DNA of 16,047 nucleotides from Flavicella sp049625305 (GTDB lineage: Bacteria > Bacteroidota > Bacteroidia > Flavobacteriales > Flavobacteriaceae). Each line of letters starts with the position of its first letter. Within the stretch, counting starts at the first letter, position 1. The stretch is taken from NCBI GenBank assembly GCA_049625305.1, contig JBMZVD010000051.1:1-16047 (forward strand), written 5' to 3'. Under the pieces are notes generated by a model. That model saw only the letters and a list, made by a program, of their open reading frames with translations. It made no database searches and was not told the DNA's origin. This document shows positions 6,852 through 12,843 of this stretch, piece by piece. The translations under genes and the position numbers were made by a program.

Positions 6852-7826
6852 TTAAAATATTCCTTGTAACAGTGTTATCAATTGTTCGTCTTCTACCAAA
6901 AACCCATCATGCCCATGAATGGATTTAATTTCTTTATAAACATTGCTAATCCCCATTTTATCCAAGACCGCCTTAGTTTCAATATTCTCTTGAGGCACAA
7001 AAAAGAAATCAGAATCGATTCCTATTTGAATTATTTTTGCTTTGATTGTTTTGGCAACTAATTCAAAACTACCTCTATCCCTAGTGATATCTAAAGTAGA
7101 CAAAAGGTTGTTTACCATTTTATATGCTTTTAAATGGTACCTGTTTTCTAGTTGATATCCATGGTGTAGCAACCAACTTTCAACATTGGGTATTCCAAGG
7201 TTTTCATTGATAGATCTATCAAATTTCTCTTTAAAAGAAGCTGCAGTTCTGTAGAAAAGCATAGCCATCATACGTGCATCGTGCACTGGTTTTTTAGAAT
7301 TTAACAAAATTTGTTCTTGCACCTTGTTGTGTGCTAAAATCCAATCTGTTGCCTTCCAATCAGTTGCAACAGCGATCAAATAGTCTGACAAATCAGGAAA
7401 GAGAACTGCCATCTCCCATGCAATACCTCCTCCAAGCGAACCTCCAATCAAAACATGGAGTTTTAGAATTCCTAAAGTTTCCAATCCCAAACCAAAAAGT
7501 TTCGCAATGTCTCGTGCTGTAAAATCTTTATAACTATCTATGAGATTTCCAGGTTTTTTATCGTATCCATTTCCTGGTATGTTAAAACATAGAATGGTAT
7601 ACTTTTCTGTGTCGATTAAATTACCTGGAGAAATGATACCTCGCCACCAACCCGCAAAAGTTCCTGCCACATCTGAATTTCCGGTCAAAGCATGATTGAC
7701 CATAATTACAGGAGCCGTATGTAACTCTTGACCAAACAGCTCATAAGAGAGTTCTATCTCGTCATAAATCACGCCCGTTTCAGTTGTGAAGTCTTCTATT
7801 TGAAGGTATTTTAAACTATTGTTCAA
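6852..7826 (-). CDS. metX: Homoserine O-acetyltransferase, MetX
   Basis: MetX acylates homoserine, probably with acetyl-CoA, to activate it for sulfhydrylation. The 324-residue alpha/beta-hydrolase protein has MVNHALTGNSDVAG (42-55), NIPGNGYD (82-89), the nucleophile elbow GGSLGG with Ser130, the acid Asp273 in IGIDSDFFF, and His306 in HGHDGFL. It is shorter than many MetX proteins (about 350-380), which as far as I recall is usual in flavobacteria. The start appears to be a TTG at 7826 (protein NNSLKYLQIEDFTTETG). No ATG or GTG lies in frame between the upstream TGA and that point, and the next Met (residue 42) is inside the core fold. GAGAC, one base upstream of the TTG, could pair with a segment just after the SAM-I aptamer. 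First gene of metX-thrA-metZ; the thrA start is 39 bases downstream. Confidence 0.93.
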   Translation of the reverse strand: MNNSLKYLQIEDFTTETGVIYDEIELSYELFGQELHTAPVIMVNHALTGNSDVAGTFAGWWRGIISPGNLIDTEKYTILCFNIPGNGYDKKPGNLIDSYKDFTARDIAKLFGLGLETLGILKLHVLIGGSLGGGIAWEMAVLFPDLSDYLIAVATDWKATDWILAHNKVQEQILLNSKKPVHDARMMAMLFYRTAASFKEKFDRSINENLGIPNVESWLLHHGYQLENRYHLKAYKMVNNLLSTLDITRDRGSFELVAKTIKAKIIQIGIDSDFFFVPQENIETKAVLDKMGISNVYKEIKSIHGHDGFLVEDEQLITLLQGIF

Positions 7827-7843
7827 CGTCTCTCTATTCTGTG

Positions 7844-7867
7844 TTAATAAACGAATTCGTTTCTTAA
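7844..7867. repeat. 24-bp near-perfect palindrome in the metX leader
   Basis: Arms TTAATAAACGAA and TTCGTTTCTTAA are complementary at 11 of 12 positions, with AAACGAATTCGTTT perfectly symmetric at the centre. It lies between the SAM-I aptamer and the metX start. In RNA it would form a tight hairpin with an AAUU loop and no following U-run, so it is not an ordinary terminator. It may be part of the riboswitch expression platform or a protein-binding site. Confidence 0.6.
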
Positions 7868-7905
7868 TTCATGAGGCTGTTATAAAAAAGGAGACTAAAA
7901 TGTGA

Positions 7906-8010
7906 GTTATCTATCCGAATATCTTTCAGGTAGAATTTAGCACCTTCTTTACTAGAGTAAAGGGTTGCTAAGGCTTCAACGGGTCTAATCCCTCCGCCTT
8001 TCTTGATAAC
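7906..8010 (-). ncRNA. SAM-I (S-box) riboswitch controlling metX-thrA-metZ
   Basis: On the minus strand the conserved S-box segments follow in order. The P1 5' strand is GTTATC (8010-8005), followed by AAGAAAGGCGGAGGGA. Next come GACCCGTTGAAGCC and TTAGCAACC, then the P3 hairpin CTTTAC-TCTA-GTAAAG and AAGGTGCTAAATTC. The P4 hairpin CUGAA/UUCGG comes next, then GATAGATAAC, whose last six bases close P1 perfectly (7911-7906). The order and the invariant bases match the RF00162 consensus as I know it. The platform is not an obvious terminator: six U (7889-7884) follow AGTCTCC without an adjacent stem. AGUCUC (minus strand, 7896-7891) could instead pair with GAGAC beside the metX start at 7832-7828, which would suggest control of translation. 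That part is inference. Confidence 0.96.
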
Positions 8011-8038
8011 ATATTCAATAAAATTAGGAACTTCACTG

Positions 8039-8046
8039 CAAAATTA
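8039..8046 (-). promoter_or_regulatory. Promoter -7 box of the metX operon
   Basis: The -7 box TAATTTTG (minus strand, 8046 down to 8039) fits TAnnTTTG. No good -33 TTG is seen at the usual spacing. Transcription would start near 8034, about 25 bases before the SAM-I aptamer, giving a leader of about 210 nt. Confidence 0.5.
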
Positions 8047-8078
8047 GAAAAAAAATAAAGAAAAGCACCATCATTTAC

Positions 8079-8114
8079 AAAAAAACCTGTTTTGATTATA
8101 TCAAAACAGGTTTT
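8079..8114 (-). terminator. Rho-independent terminator of metY
   Basis: Perfect 14-bp arms AAAACCTGTTTTGA (8082-8095) and TCAAAACAGGTTTT (8101-8114) surround the loop TTATA. On the minus strand the stem is followed by seven U (8085 down to 8079). It lies 27 bases after the metY stop and insulates metY from the metX promoter. Confidence 0.92.
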
Positions 8115-8141
8115 ATAGTTATAGAATGATAAAGCTGATGC

Positions 8142-9416
8142 CTACAAAGTAGCAAAGGCTTTTTCTAAATCAGCTTTTAAATCTTCAACATTTTCTAATC
8201 CTACAGATAGACGAATCAAATCTTGAGTCACCCCTGCACTTGCTTGCTCCTCAGCAGTTAACTGTTGGTGTGTAGTGCTTGCTGGGTGTATGATCAATGA
8301 TTTGGTATCTCCAATATTTGCCAACAATGAAAATACTTCAGTAGCATCCGTTACAGACTTAGCCGCTTCAAAACCACCTTTGATTCCGAAGGTAACAATA
8401 CCACTCTGACCCTCTGGTAAGTATTTATTTGCCAATTCATTGTATTTACTACTTTTCAATCCAGGGTAATTTACCCATGCAACCTCATCGCGAGATTCTA
8501 ACCATTCAGCCAAAGCCAAAGCGTTTTGACTGTGTTGTTTGATTCTGACAGGTAGTGTCTCTAATCCTTGAATGATTTGAAAAGCATTGAATGGACTCAA
8601 CGCACCACCAAAATCACGCAAACCTTCCAAGATTAATTTAAATGTAAAGGCAGCTGCACCTAAAGCTTCACTGTATACCAACCCATGGTATCCTGCAGAA
8701 GGCTCAGTAAATTCTGGAAATTTACCGTTTGTCCAATCAAAAGTACCCGCATCAATAATCGCACCTCCAATAGAGTTCCCTTGCCCTCCTATGTATTTTG
8801 TCAAAGAGTGAATTACTAAATTCGCTCCATGCTTAATTGGGTTTAACAAACCAGGCGTAGCTACTGTATTATCCACAATAAAAGGAACTCCTGCTTCTTT
8901 AGAGAAGCCTGAAATAGCTTCTAAATCTAAAACATCTAACTTTGGATTCCCCAAAGACTCAACAAAAAATGCTCTGGTATTGTCTTGTACAGCAGCTTTA
9001 AAGTTTTCTGGGTTTGAAGCATCCACAAAAGTAGTTGTAATTCCTAATCTTGGAAGTGTAACATTTAATAAATTATAAGTACCTCCATACAAACTACTAG
9101 AAGCAACGATGTGATCACCTGCACGTAACAAAGTCATTAAACCAGTTGCAATAGCAGAAGTACCTGAAGCAAACACAACGGCACCAACACCACCTTCGAT
9201 AGCTGCCAAGCGCTGTTGTAAGATATCATTTGTTGGGTTGTTCAAACGCGTATAAATAAAACCTAATTCTTTTAATGCAAATAAGTTTGCAGCGTGATCT
9301 GTATCGTTAAATACGTAAGATGAAGTTTGATAAATAGGTACAGATCTAGTTCCTGATGTTTGATCTGTATTGTGGCCTGCATGTAATGCTTGCGTTGCAA
9401 TGTTTTGAGTACTCAT
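8142..9416 (-). CDS. metY: O-acetylhomoserine sulfhydrylase, MetY
   Basis: MetY is a PLP enzyme that makes homocysteine directly from O-acetylhomoserine and sulfide. The 424-residue length and the N-terminus IATQALHAGHNTDQTSGTRS are typical. Motifs include YTRLNNPTND (55-64), FASGTSAIATG (82-92), ESLGNPKLDV (153-162), IVDNTVATPGL (180-190) and the PLP lysine K207 in IHSLTKYIGGQGN. The MetY-specific insertion with FTEPSAGYHGL distinguishes it from cystathionine synthases. The ATG at 9416 is the natural start. It is a single-gene unit with its own promoter (-7 box at 9504-9511) and terminator. Its roughly 80-nt leader shows no riboswitch that I can recognise, although SAM-sensing elements flank the gene on both sides. 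It should consume the product of MetX and the sulfide made downstream of CysH. Confidence 0.96.
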   Translation of the reverse strand: MSTQNIATQALHAGHNTDQTSGTRSVPIYQTSSYVFNDTDHAANLFALKELGFIYTRLNNPTNDILQQRLAAIEGGVGAVVFASGTSAIATGLMTLLRAGDHIVASSSLYGGTYNLLNVTLPRLGITTTFVDASNPENFKAAVQDNTRAFFVESLGNPKLDVLDLEAISGFSKEAGVPFIVDNTVATPGLLNPIKHGANLVIHSLTKYIGGQGNSIGGAIIDAGTFDWTNGKFPEFTEPSAGYHGLVYSEALGAAAFTFKLILEGLRDFGGALSPFNAFQIIQGLETLPVRIKQHSQNALALAEWLESRDEVAWVNYPGLKSSKYNELANKYLPEGQSGIVTFGIKGGFEAAKSVTDATEVFSLLANIGDTKSLIIHPASTTHQQLTAEEQASAGVTQDLIRLSVGLENVEDLKADLEKAFATL

Positions 9417-9503
9417 GATAATTTGTTTAGTATTTTAATGATGAAAGTAGTTAAAGCTGATTCATAAATAAAATAATGTTAATGTATGTAAAAAATAATG
9501 TGT

Positions 9504-9511
9504 CAAATTTA
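9504..9511 (-). promoter_or_regulatory. Promoter -7 box of metY
   Basis: TAAATTTG (minus strand, 9511 down to 9504) matches TAnnTTTG. No clear -33 TTG is visible 20 bases upstream. The start would be near 9498 with a leader of about 80 nt. Confidence 0.5.
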
Positions 9512-9544
9512 TAAAACAATTTTTTAAAATCCGTTTCTTTTTTT

Positions 9545-9552
9545 TAGTTTTG
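9545..9552 (+). promoter_or_regulatory. Promoter -7 box of metK
   Basis: TAGTTTTG matches TAnnTTTG. No clear -33 TTG is present at the usual distance. Transcription would start near 9557, so the SAM-II-type aptamer at 9571 lies at the very front of a leader of about 155 nt. The metY promoter runs the other way only some 35 bases to the left. Confidence 0.55.
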
Positions 9553-9570
9553 CAACTTAATAAAAAATAA

Positions 9571-9621
9571 GAGGAAAGATTTGACTGATTGCCACCTCGT
9601 AAAAAAAGAGCTAAAGCAGTA
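9571..9621 (+). ncRNA. SAM-II-type (SAM_alpha) riboswitch in the metK leader
   Basis: The compact SAM-II layout is recognisable. The P1 5' strand GAGG (9571-9574) is followed by a loop containing GATTTGACTGATTGC and the P1 3' strand CCTC (9595-9598). An A-rich linker and the hallmark GCTAAA (9610-9615) come next. ACTG in the loop (9584-9587) can pair with CAGT (9617-9620) to form the pseudoknot. The loop closely follows the known metX SAM-II sequence GAUUUAACCGUAUUGC, with changes that keep pairing. The helices are short, so a covariance-model score would be decisive. It would control metK, whose start is about 90 bases downstream. Confidence 0.8.
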
Positions 9622-9638
9622 ATTTAAACTACTTCTTT

Positions 9639-9656
9639 TGCCTTTCCTTTCAGGCA
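9639..9656 (+). promoter_or_regulatory. Possible SAM-II expression platform in the metK leader
   Basis: TGCCT (9639-9643) and AGGCA (9652-9656) form a 5-bp hairpin. The segment CTTTCCT (9642-9648) inside it is perfectly complementary to AGGAAAG (9572-9578), which includes the 5' strand of the aptamer's P1. The two pairings exclude each other, as expected of a switch. No U-run follows the hairpin, so any effect would be on translation or folding rather than intrinsic termination. Confidence 0.35.
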
Positions 9657-9712
9657 TAATTTCACATTTTCCACTTTACTGATATAAAAACACTCATAAT
9701 ACTACATACATT

Positions 9713-10969
9713 ATGGCATATTTATTTACATCCGAATCCGTTTCGGAAGGACACCCAGACAAGGTTGCAGATCAGATTTCTGATGCTTTAATCGATAATT
9801 TTATGGCTTTTGACCCAGAGTCCAAAGTAGCTTGTGAAACTTTGGTTACCACTGGACAAGTTGTTCTTGCGGGAGAAGTAAAATCAAAGACATACTTAGA
9901 CGTTCAAAAAATTGCTAGACAAACCATCAATAAGATAGGATACACCAAAGGAGAATACCAATTTGACGGTAACTCTTGTGGAGTTTTATCTGCAATTCAT
10001 GAGCAATCAGACGATATTAACAGAGGGGTCGACAGGGATTCAAAAGAGGAACAAGGCGCAGGAGACCAAGGAATGATGTTTGGATACGCAACCAATGAAA
10101 CTGAAAACTTTATGCCACTTGCATTGGAGTTATCACATCGTTTGTTGATTGAACTCGCAGCATTACGAAGAGAAAATAAAGAAATTACTTATTTGAGACC
10201 TGATGCGAAGAGCCAAGTGACTATAGAGTATTCTGACGAAAACAAACCTCAACGAATAGAAGCTATTGTTCTCTCTACACAACATGATCCTTTTGATGCA
10301 GATGACTCTGTAATGCTCAAAAAAATTGAAAACGATATCATCAGTATTTTGATTCCTCGAGTAATCTCCAAACTACCTCAAGAAATCCAAGTATTGTTTG
10401 GAGATGATATCAAATACCACATCAATCCTACTGGAAAATTTGTAATCGGTGGACCTCACGGAGACACCGGATTGACTGGTAGAAAAATTATTGTTGACAC
10501 CTATGGTGGTAAAGGAGCTCATGGTGGTGGAGCATTCAGTGGAAAAGACCCAAGTAAAGTGGATCGCTCAGCTGCATATGCAACACGTCATATAGCAAAA
10601 AATTTAGTAGCTGCAGGCGTTGCAGACGAGATTCTTGTTCAAGTATCTTATGCAATTGGTGTTGTGGAACCTATGGGAATCTTTGTAAACACATACGGTT
10701 CTTCAAAAGTATCACTATCAGACGGAGAGATAGCTACATTGATTAGTGAGGTATTCGACATGCGCCCTATCGCTATTGAAAATAGATTGAAATTGAGAAA
10801 TCCTATTTATTTAGAGACTGCTGCTTATGGTCATATGGGAAGAACCCCTGAAACCAAAATGGTTCGATACGAAGCTCCTAATGGAGATGTTGTTGAACAA
10901 GAAGTAGAAACATTTACATGGGAAAAATTAGATTATGTCGAAAAGGTGAAAAAGGCTTTTTCGCTTTAA
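9713..10969 (+). CDS. metK: S-adenosylmethionine synthetase, MetK
   Basis: MetK makes SAM from methionine and ATP as a cytoplasmic homotetramer. The 418-residue protein starts MAYLFTSESVSEGHPDKVADQ, with GHPDK at 13-17. It has the family signature GAGDQGMMFGYA at about 116-127, the phosphate-binding GGPHGDTGLTGRKI, and GGGAFSGKDPSKVDRSAAY. All are intact, so the enzyme should be active. It is divergent from metY and has its own promoter, a SAM-II-type leader element and a terminator, so it forms a one-gene unit. It completes the sulfate-to-SAM pathway encoded in this window, and its product is the ligand of both predicted riboswitches. Confidence 0.98.
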   Translation: MAYLFTSESVSEGHPDKVADQISDALIDNFMAFDPESKVACETLVTTGQVVLAGEVKSKTYLDVQKIARQTINKIGYTKGEYQFDGNSCGVLSAIHEQSDDINRGVDRDSKEEQGAGDQGMMFGYATNETENFMPLALELSHRLLIELAALRRENKEITYLRPDAKSQVTIEYSDENKPQRIEAIVLSTQHDPFDADDSVMLKKIENDIISILIPRVISKLPQEIQVLFGDDIKYHINPTGKFVIGGPHGDTGLTGRKIIVDTYGGKGAHGGGAFSGKDPSKVDRSAAYATRHIAKNLVAAGVADEILVQVSYAIGVVEPMGIFVNTYGSSKVSLSDGEIATLISEVFDMRPIAIENRLKLRNPIYLETAAYGHMGRTPETKMVRYEAPNGDVVEQEVETFTWEKLDYVEKVKKAFSL

Positions 10970-10987
10970 ACCTCTGAATAAAATTCT

Positions 10988-11021
10988 AAATGTCTGCATA
11001 TAAAATGTGGACATTTTTTTT
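10988..11021 (+). terminator. Rho-independent terminator of metK
   Basis: AAATGTCTGCA (10988-10998) pairs with TGTGGACATTT (11006-11016), an 11-bp stem with two G-U pairs and a 7-base loop. A run of eight T ends at 11021. It lies 18 bases after the metK stop. Confidence 0.85.
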
Positions 11022-11083
11022 GCACATACATAAAAGGTATTAGAGAAAACATAGAATTTACTTTTTAAAATTCAAATAAAAAG

Positions 11084-11091
11084 TACCTTTG
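11084..11091 (+). promoter_or_regulatory. Promoter -7 box of the FAH-family gene
   Basis: TACCTTTG fits TAnnTTTG and lies 21 bases before the ATG at 11113. It contains the in-frame TTG at 11089 that a longest-frame reading would pick as start, which argues for the ATG. Confidence 0.5.
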
Positions 11092-11112
11092 AAAAAATTA
11101 AAAATAAACAAA

Positions 11113-11727
11113 ATGAAAATATTAGGTATCGGTAAAAACTATGTGAATGATGTAGAAGACATCAAAGCTGTAAAAGATGGAAAACAAGTGATCTTTTCTA
11201 AGCCAGAAAGTAGTTTGGTAGAGAATAACGAGGACGTACTGTTTCCTTCAATTACAGAGAATTTAGCTTATGAAGTTGAGTTGGTGGTTAAAATCGGTAA
11301 AACAGGAAAAGACATTTCAGAAGAAGATGCAGTAACTTATATCTCAGAAATAGCAGTAGGGATTGACTATACCGCGAAAGACGTACTGGCTGATTACAGA
11401 GCTATCAAAGCCCCTTGGGATTTAGCTAAAGGGTTTGATGGAGCTGCTCCTATTTCTAAATTTCAACCTATATCATCACACAAAGATCTTGAAAACATCA
11501 ACTTTGATTTAAAGATAAACGGTGAACAAAAACAAGTTGGAAACACTTCGTTGATGATTTATAATTTTAAAGAAATTATCAGTTACATCTCCAAGTTTAT
11601 GACATTAGAACCTGGAGATATAATCTTTACTGGAACCCCAGCCACTGGAGCTGGTCAAACTTTTAAAGGGGATCACTTACAAGCTTCAATCGAAGGTGAG
11701 TTATTACTAGATTTTAAAATGTGCTAA
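11113..11727 (+). CDS. Fumarylacetoacetate hydrolase (FAH) family protein
   Basis: The 204-residue protein starts MKILGIGKNYVNDVED at the ATG 11113. It has the short single-domain FAH fold, with the metal ligands of the family apparent as Glu54 and Glu56 in YEVEL and Asp85 in GIDYTAKD. KGFDGAAP (106-113) and PGDIIFTGTPATG (167-179) follow. Members of this superfamily act on C-C bonds of acylpyruvates, oxaloacetate or related 2-oxo acids (hydrolases, decarboxylases, isomerases). I cannot name the substrate from sequence alone; acylpyruvase or oxaloacetate decarboxylase activity are candidates. It stands alone between the metK terminator and its own strong terminator, so the metK neighbourhood need not imply a methionine role. 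Confidence 0.9.
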   Translation: MKILGIGKNYVNDVEDIKAVKDGKQVIFSKPESSLVENNEDVLFPSITENLAYEVELVVKIGKTGKDISEEDAVTYISEIAVGIDYTAKDVLADYRAIKAPWDLAKGFDGAAPISKFQPISSHKDLENINFDLKINGEQKQVGNTSLMIYNFKEIISYISKFMTLEPGDIIFTGTPATGAGQTFKGDHLQASIEGELLLDFKMC

Positions 11728-11748
11728 CGAAATAGACATATCAGAAAT

Positions 11749-11779
11749 AAAACCTTGAGAATTCTCAAGGTTTTTTTTT
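11749..11779 (+). terminator. Rho-independent terminator of the FAH-family gene
   Basis: The perfect 26-base palindrome at 11749-11774 (arms AAAACCTTGAGAA and TTCTCAAGGTTTT) overlaps a run of nine T at 11771-11779. It lies 21 bases after the FAH-family stop codon. Confidence 0.92.
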
Positions 11780-11812
11780 GAATAACACCCTAAAACATCA
11801 CATGCTTGAAAT

Positions 11813-11852
11813 AAATACAAATGCTATTAATAGCCTATTAGCATTTGTATTT
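11813..11852. repeat. Perfect inverted repeat directly upstream of the udk promoter
   Basis: Arms AAATACAAATGCTA (11813-11826) and TAGCATTTGTATTT (11839-11852) match perfectly over 14 bases around a 12-base loop. The right arm runs into six T (11850-11855), so on the plus strand it resembles a second terminator. However, it comes 34 bases after a complete terminator and abuts the udk -7 box at 11857, so it may instead be an operator. Confidence 0.7.
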
Positions 11853-11856
11853 TTTG

Positions 11857-11864
11857 TAGCTTTG
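11857..11864 (+). promoter_or_regulatory. Promoter -7 box of udk
   Basis: TAGCTTTG fits TAnnTTTG and ends 12 bases before the udk ATG, so the leader should be only about 7 nt. The usual -33 region falls within the inverted repeat at 11813-11852. Confidence 0.5.
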
Positions 11865-11876
11865 TAAAAAAAATAC

Positions 11877-12485
11877 ATGTATATCATTGGAATTACTGGA
11901 GGAACAGCTAGTGGAAAAACGACACTGGTTTCTAACTTGGAGGCCTCTTTTAGCAAAGACGAAATCTGTGTAATATCTCAGGACGCCTATTATAAAAGAA
12001 CTGATGAAATTCCATTGGAAGATCGAGCATTGATCAATTTTGACCATCCTGATGCTATTGACTTTGAACTCTTAGCCGCTCAACTTTTAGAACTAAAAAA
12101 AGGAAACACAATTGAGCGTCCAAACTACTCTTTTATCACCCACAACAGAACCAATGAAATAACGATTGTCAATCCAAAAAAAATAATCATTGTAGAAGGC
12201 ATTTTAGTATTGAGTCATGAATTGATGTTGAACTTATTCGACTTAAAAATATTTGTAGATACTGACGCAGATGAAAGGCTGATTCGACGTTTGCTACGTG
12301 ATACCAAAGAAAGAGGAAGAGACGTAAACGAAGTAATTAATAGGTACAGAGACACCTTAAAACCCATGCATGATTTATTCATTGAGCCCACTAAAAAACT
12401 GGCCAATATTATTATTCCTGCAGATAACAAAAACACTGAAGCTTTGGGATTATTGGTGCAGTTTGTTAAACAAAAAATATTATAG
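11877..12485 (+). CDS. udk: Uridine kinase, Udk
   Basis: Udk phosphorylates uridine and cytidine in pyrimidine salvage. The 202-residue protein starts MYIIGITGGTASGKTT, with the Walker A loop GGTASGKT at 8-15. It then shows SQDAYYK (34-40), NFDHPDAIDF, a base-binding region around RPNYSFITHNR, IIVEGILVL, and the lid region RLIRRLLRDTKERGRD. Length and motifs match bacterial uridine kinases. It is followed after only 3 bases by the DivIC-like gene, so the two are co-transcribed. This udk-division gene pairing is, as I recall, common in flavobacteria. The leader is very short, and a perfect inverted repeat sits over the promoter. Confidence 0.96.
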   Translation: MYIIGITGGTASGKTTLVSNLEASFSKDEICVISQDAYYKRTDEIPLEDRALINFDHPDAIDFELLAAQLLELKKGNTIERPNYSFITHNRTNEITIVNPKKIIIVEGILVLSHELMLNLFDLKIFVDTDADERLIRRLLRDTKERGRDVNEVINRYRDTLKPMHDLFIEPTKKLANIIIPADNKNTEALGLLVQFVKQKIL

Positions 12486-12488
12486 GAC

Positions 12489-12806
12489 ATGCAATATTTA
12501 CAAACACTTAAAAAAAACCGATTGTTCCGTTTTATCAGCAATAGATATGTTTTGATTTTTATTGTGTTTGCAATTTGGATGCTTTTTTCAGACACAAATT
12601 CTTACATGAATCATATTGAATACAATCGAGAAATAGAAGCACTCAAAAAAGATATTGAGTTCTACAAAAAAGAAATTGTGGCCAACAAGGAGATGATCAA
12701 AGCATTACAGGACCCTAAACAACTTGAAAAATATGCTAGAGAGGTGTACAAAATGAAAAAAGAAAACGAAACCTTATTCTTGATTGAATACGATACAATA
12801 GAATAA
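12489..12806 (+). CDS. Septum formation initiator (DivIC/FtsB family) protein
   Basis: The 105-residue single-pass protein has a short basic cytoplasmic N-terminus (LKKNRLFRFISNR). A transmembrane helix lies at about residues 20-34, followed by a coiled coil (about 42-72: IEALKKDIEFYKKEIVANKEM). The DivIC/FtsB signature is LEKYAREVYKMKKENETLFLI (79-99), corresponding to the widespread lEklARe-ygm-k-gE motif. By family knowledge it bridges FtsL and FtsQ-like partners in the divisome and helps recruit later proteins. It starts 3 bases after the udk stop, so it depends on the udk promoter. No terminator is evident in the 37 bases before the convergent glycosyltransferase gene. Confidence 0.92.
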   Translation: MQYLQTLKKNRLFRFISNRYVLIFIVFAIWMLFSDTNSYMNHIEYNREIEALKKDIEFYKKEIVANKEMIKALQDPKQLEKYAREVYKMKKENETLFLIEYDTIE

Positions 12807-12843
12807 AGCGCTCTATTAATTATTTATTGAATTCGGTTTTTGA

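Noticed and set aside
7884..7911. Classical intrinsic terminator directly after the SAM-I aptamer
   Set aside because: There are six U after AGTCTCC, but I find no adjacent stable stem that would end at them, so I did not call a terminator.
11089..11112. TTG start for the FAH-family gene
   Set aside because: The TTG falls inside the likely -7 promoter box TACCTTTG, and the ATG at 11113 begins a normal FAH-family N-terminus.
12215..12595. Minus-strand open frame of 126 codons across udk and the DivIC-like gene
   Set aside because: It is antisense to two well-supported genes, and its apparent hydrophobicity is what the complement of those codons gives.
12807..12843. Bidirectional terminator between the convergent DivIC-like and glycosyltransferase genes
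   Set aside because: No inverted repeat with a U-run is visible in these 37 bases.
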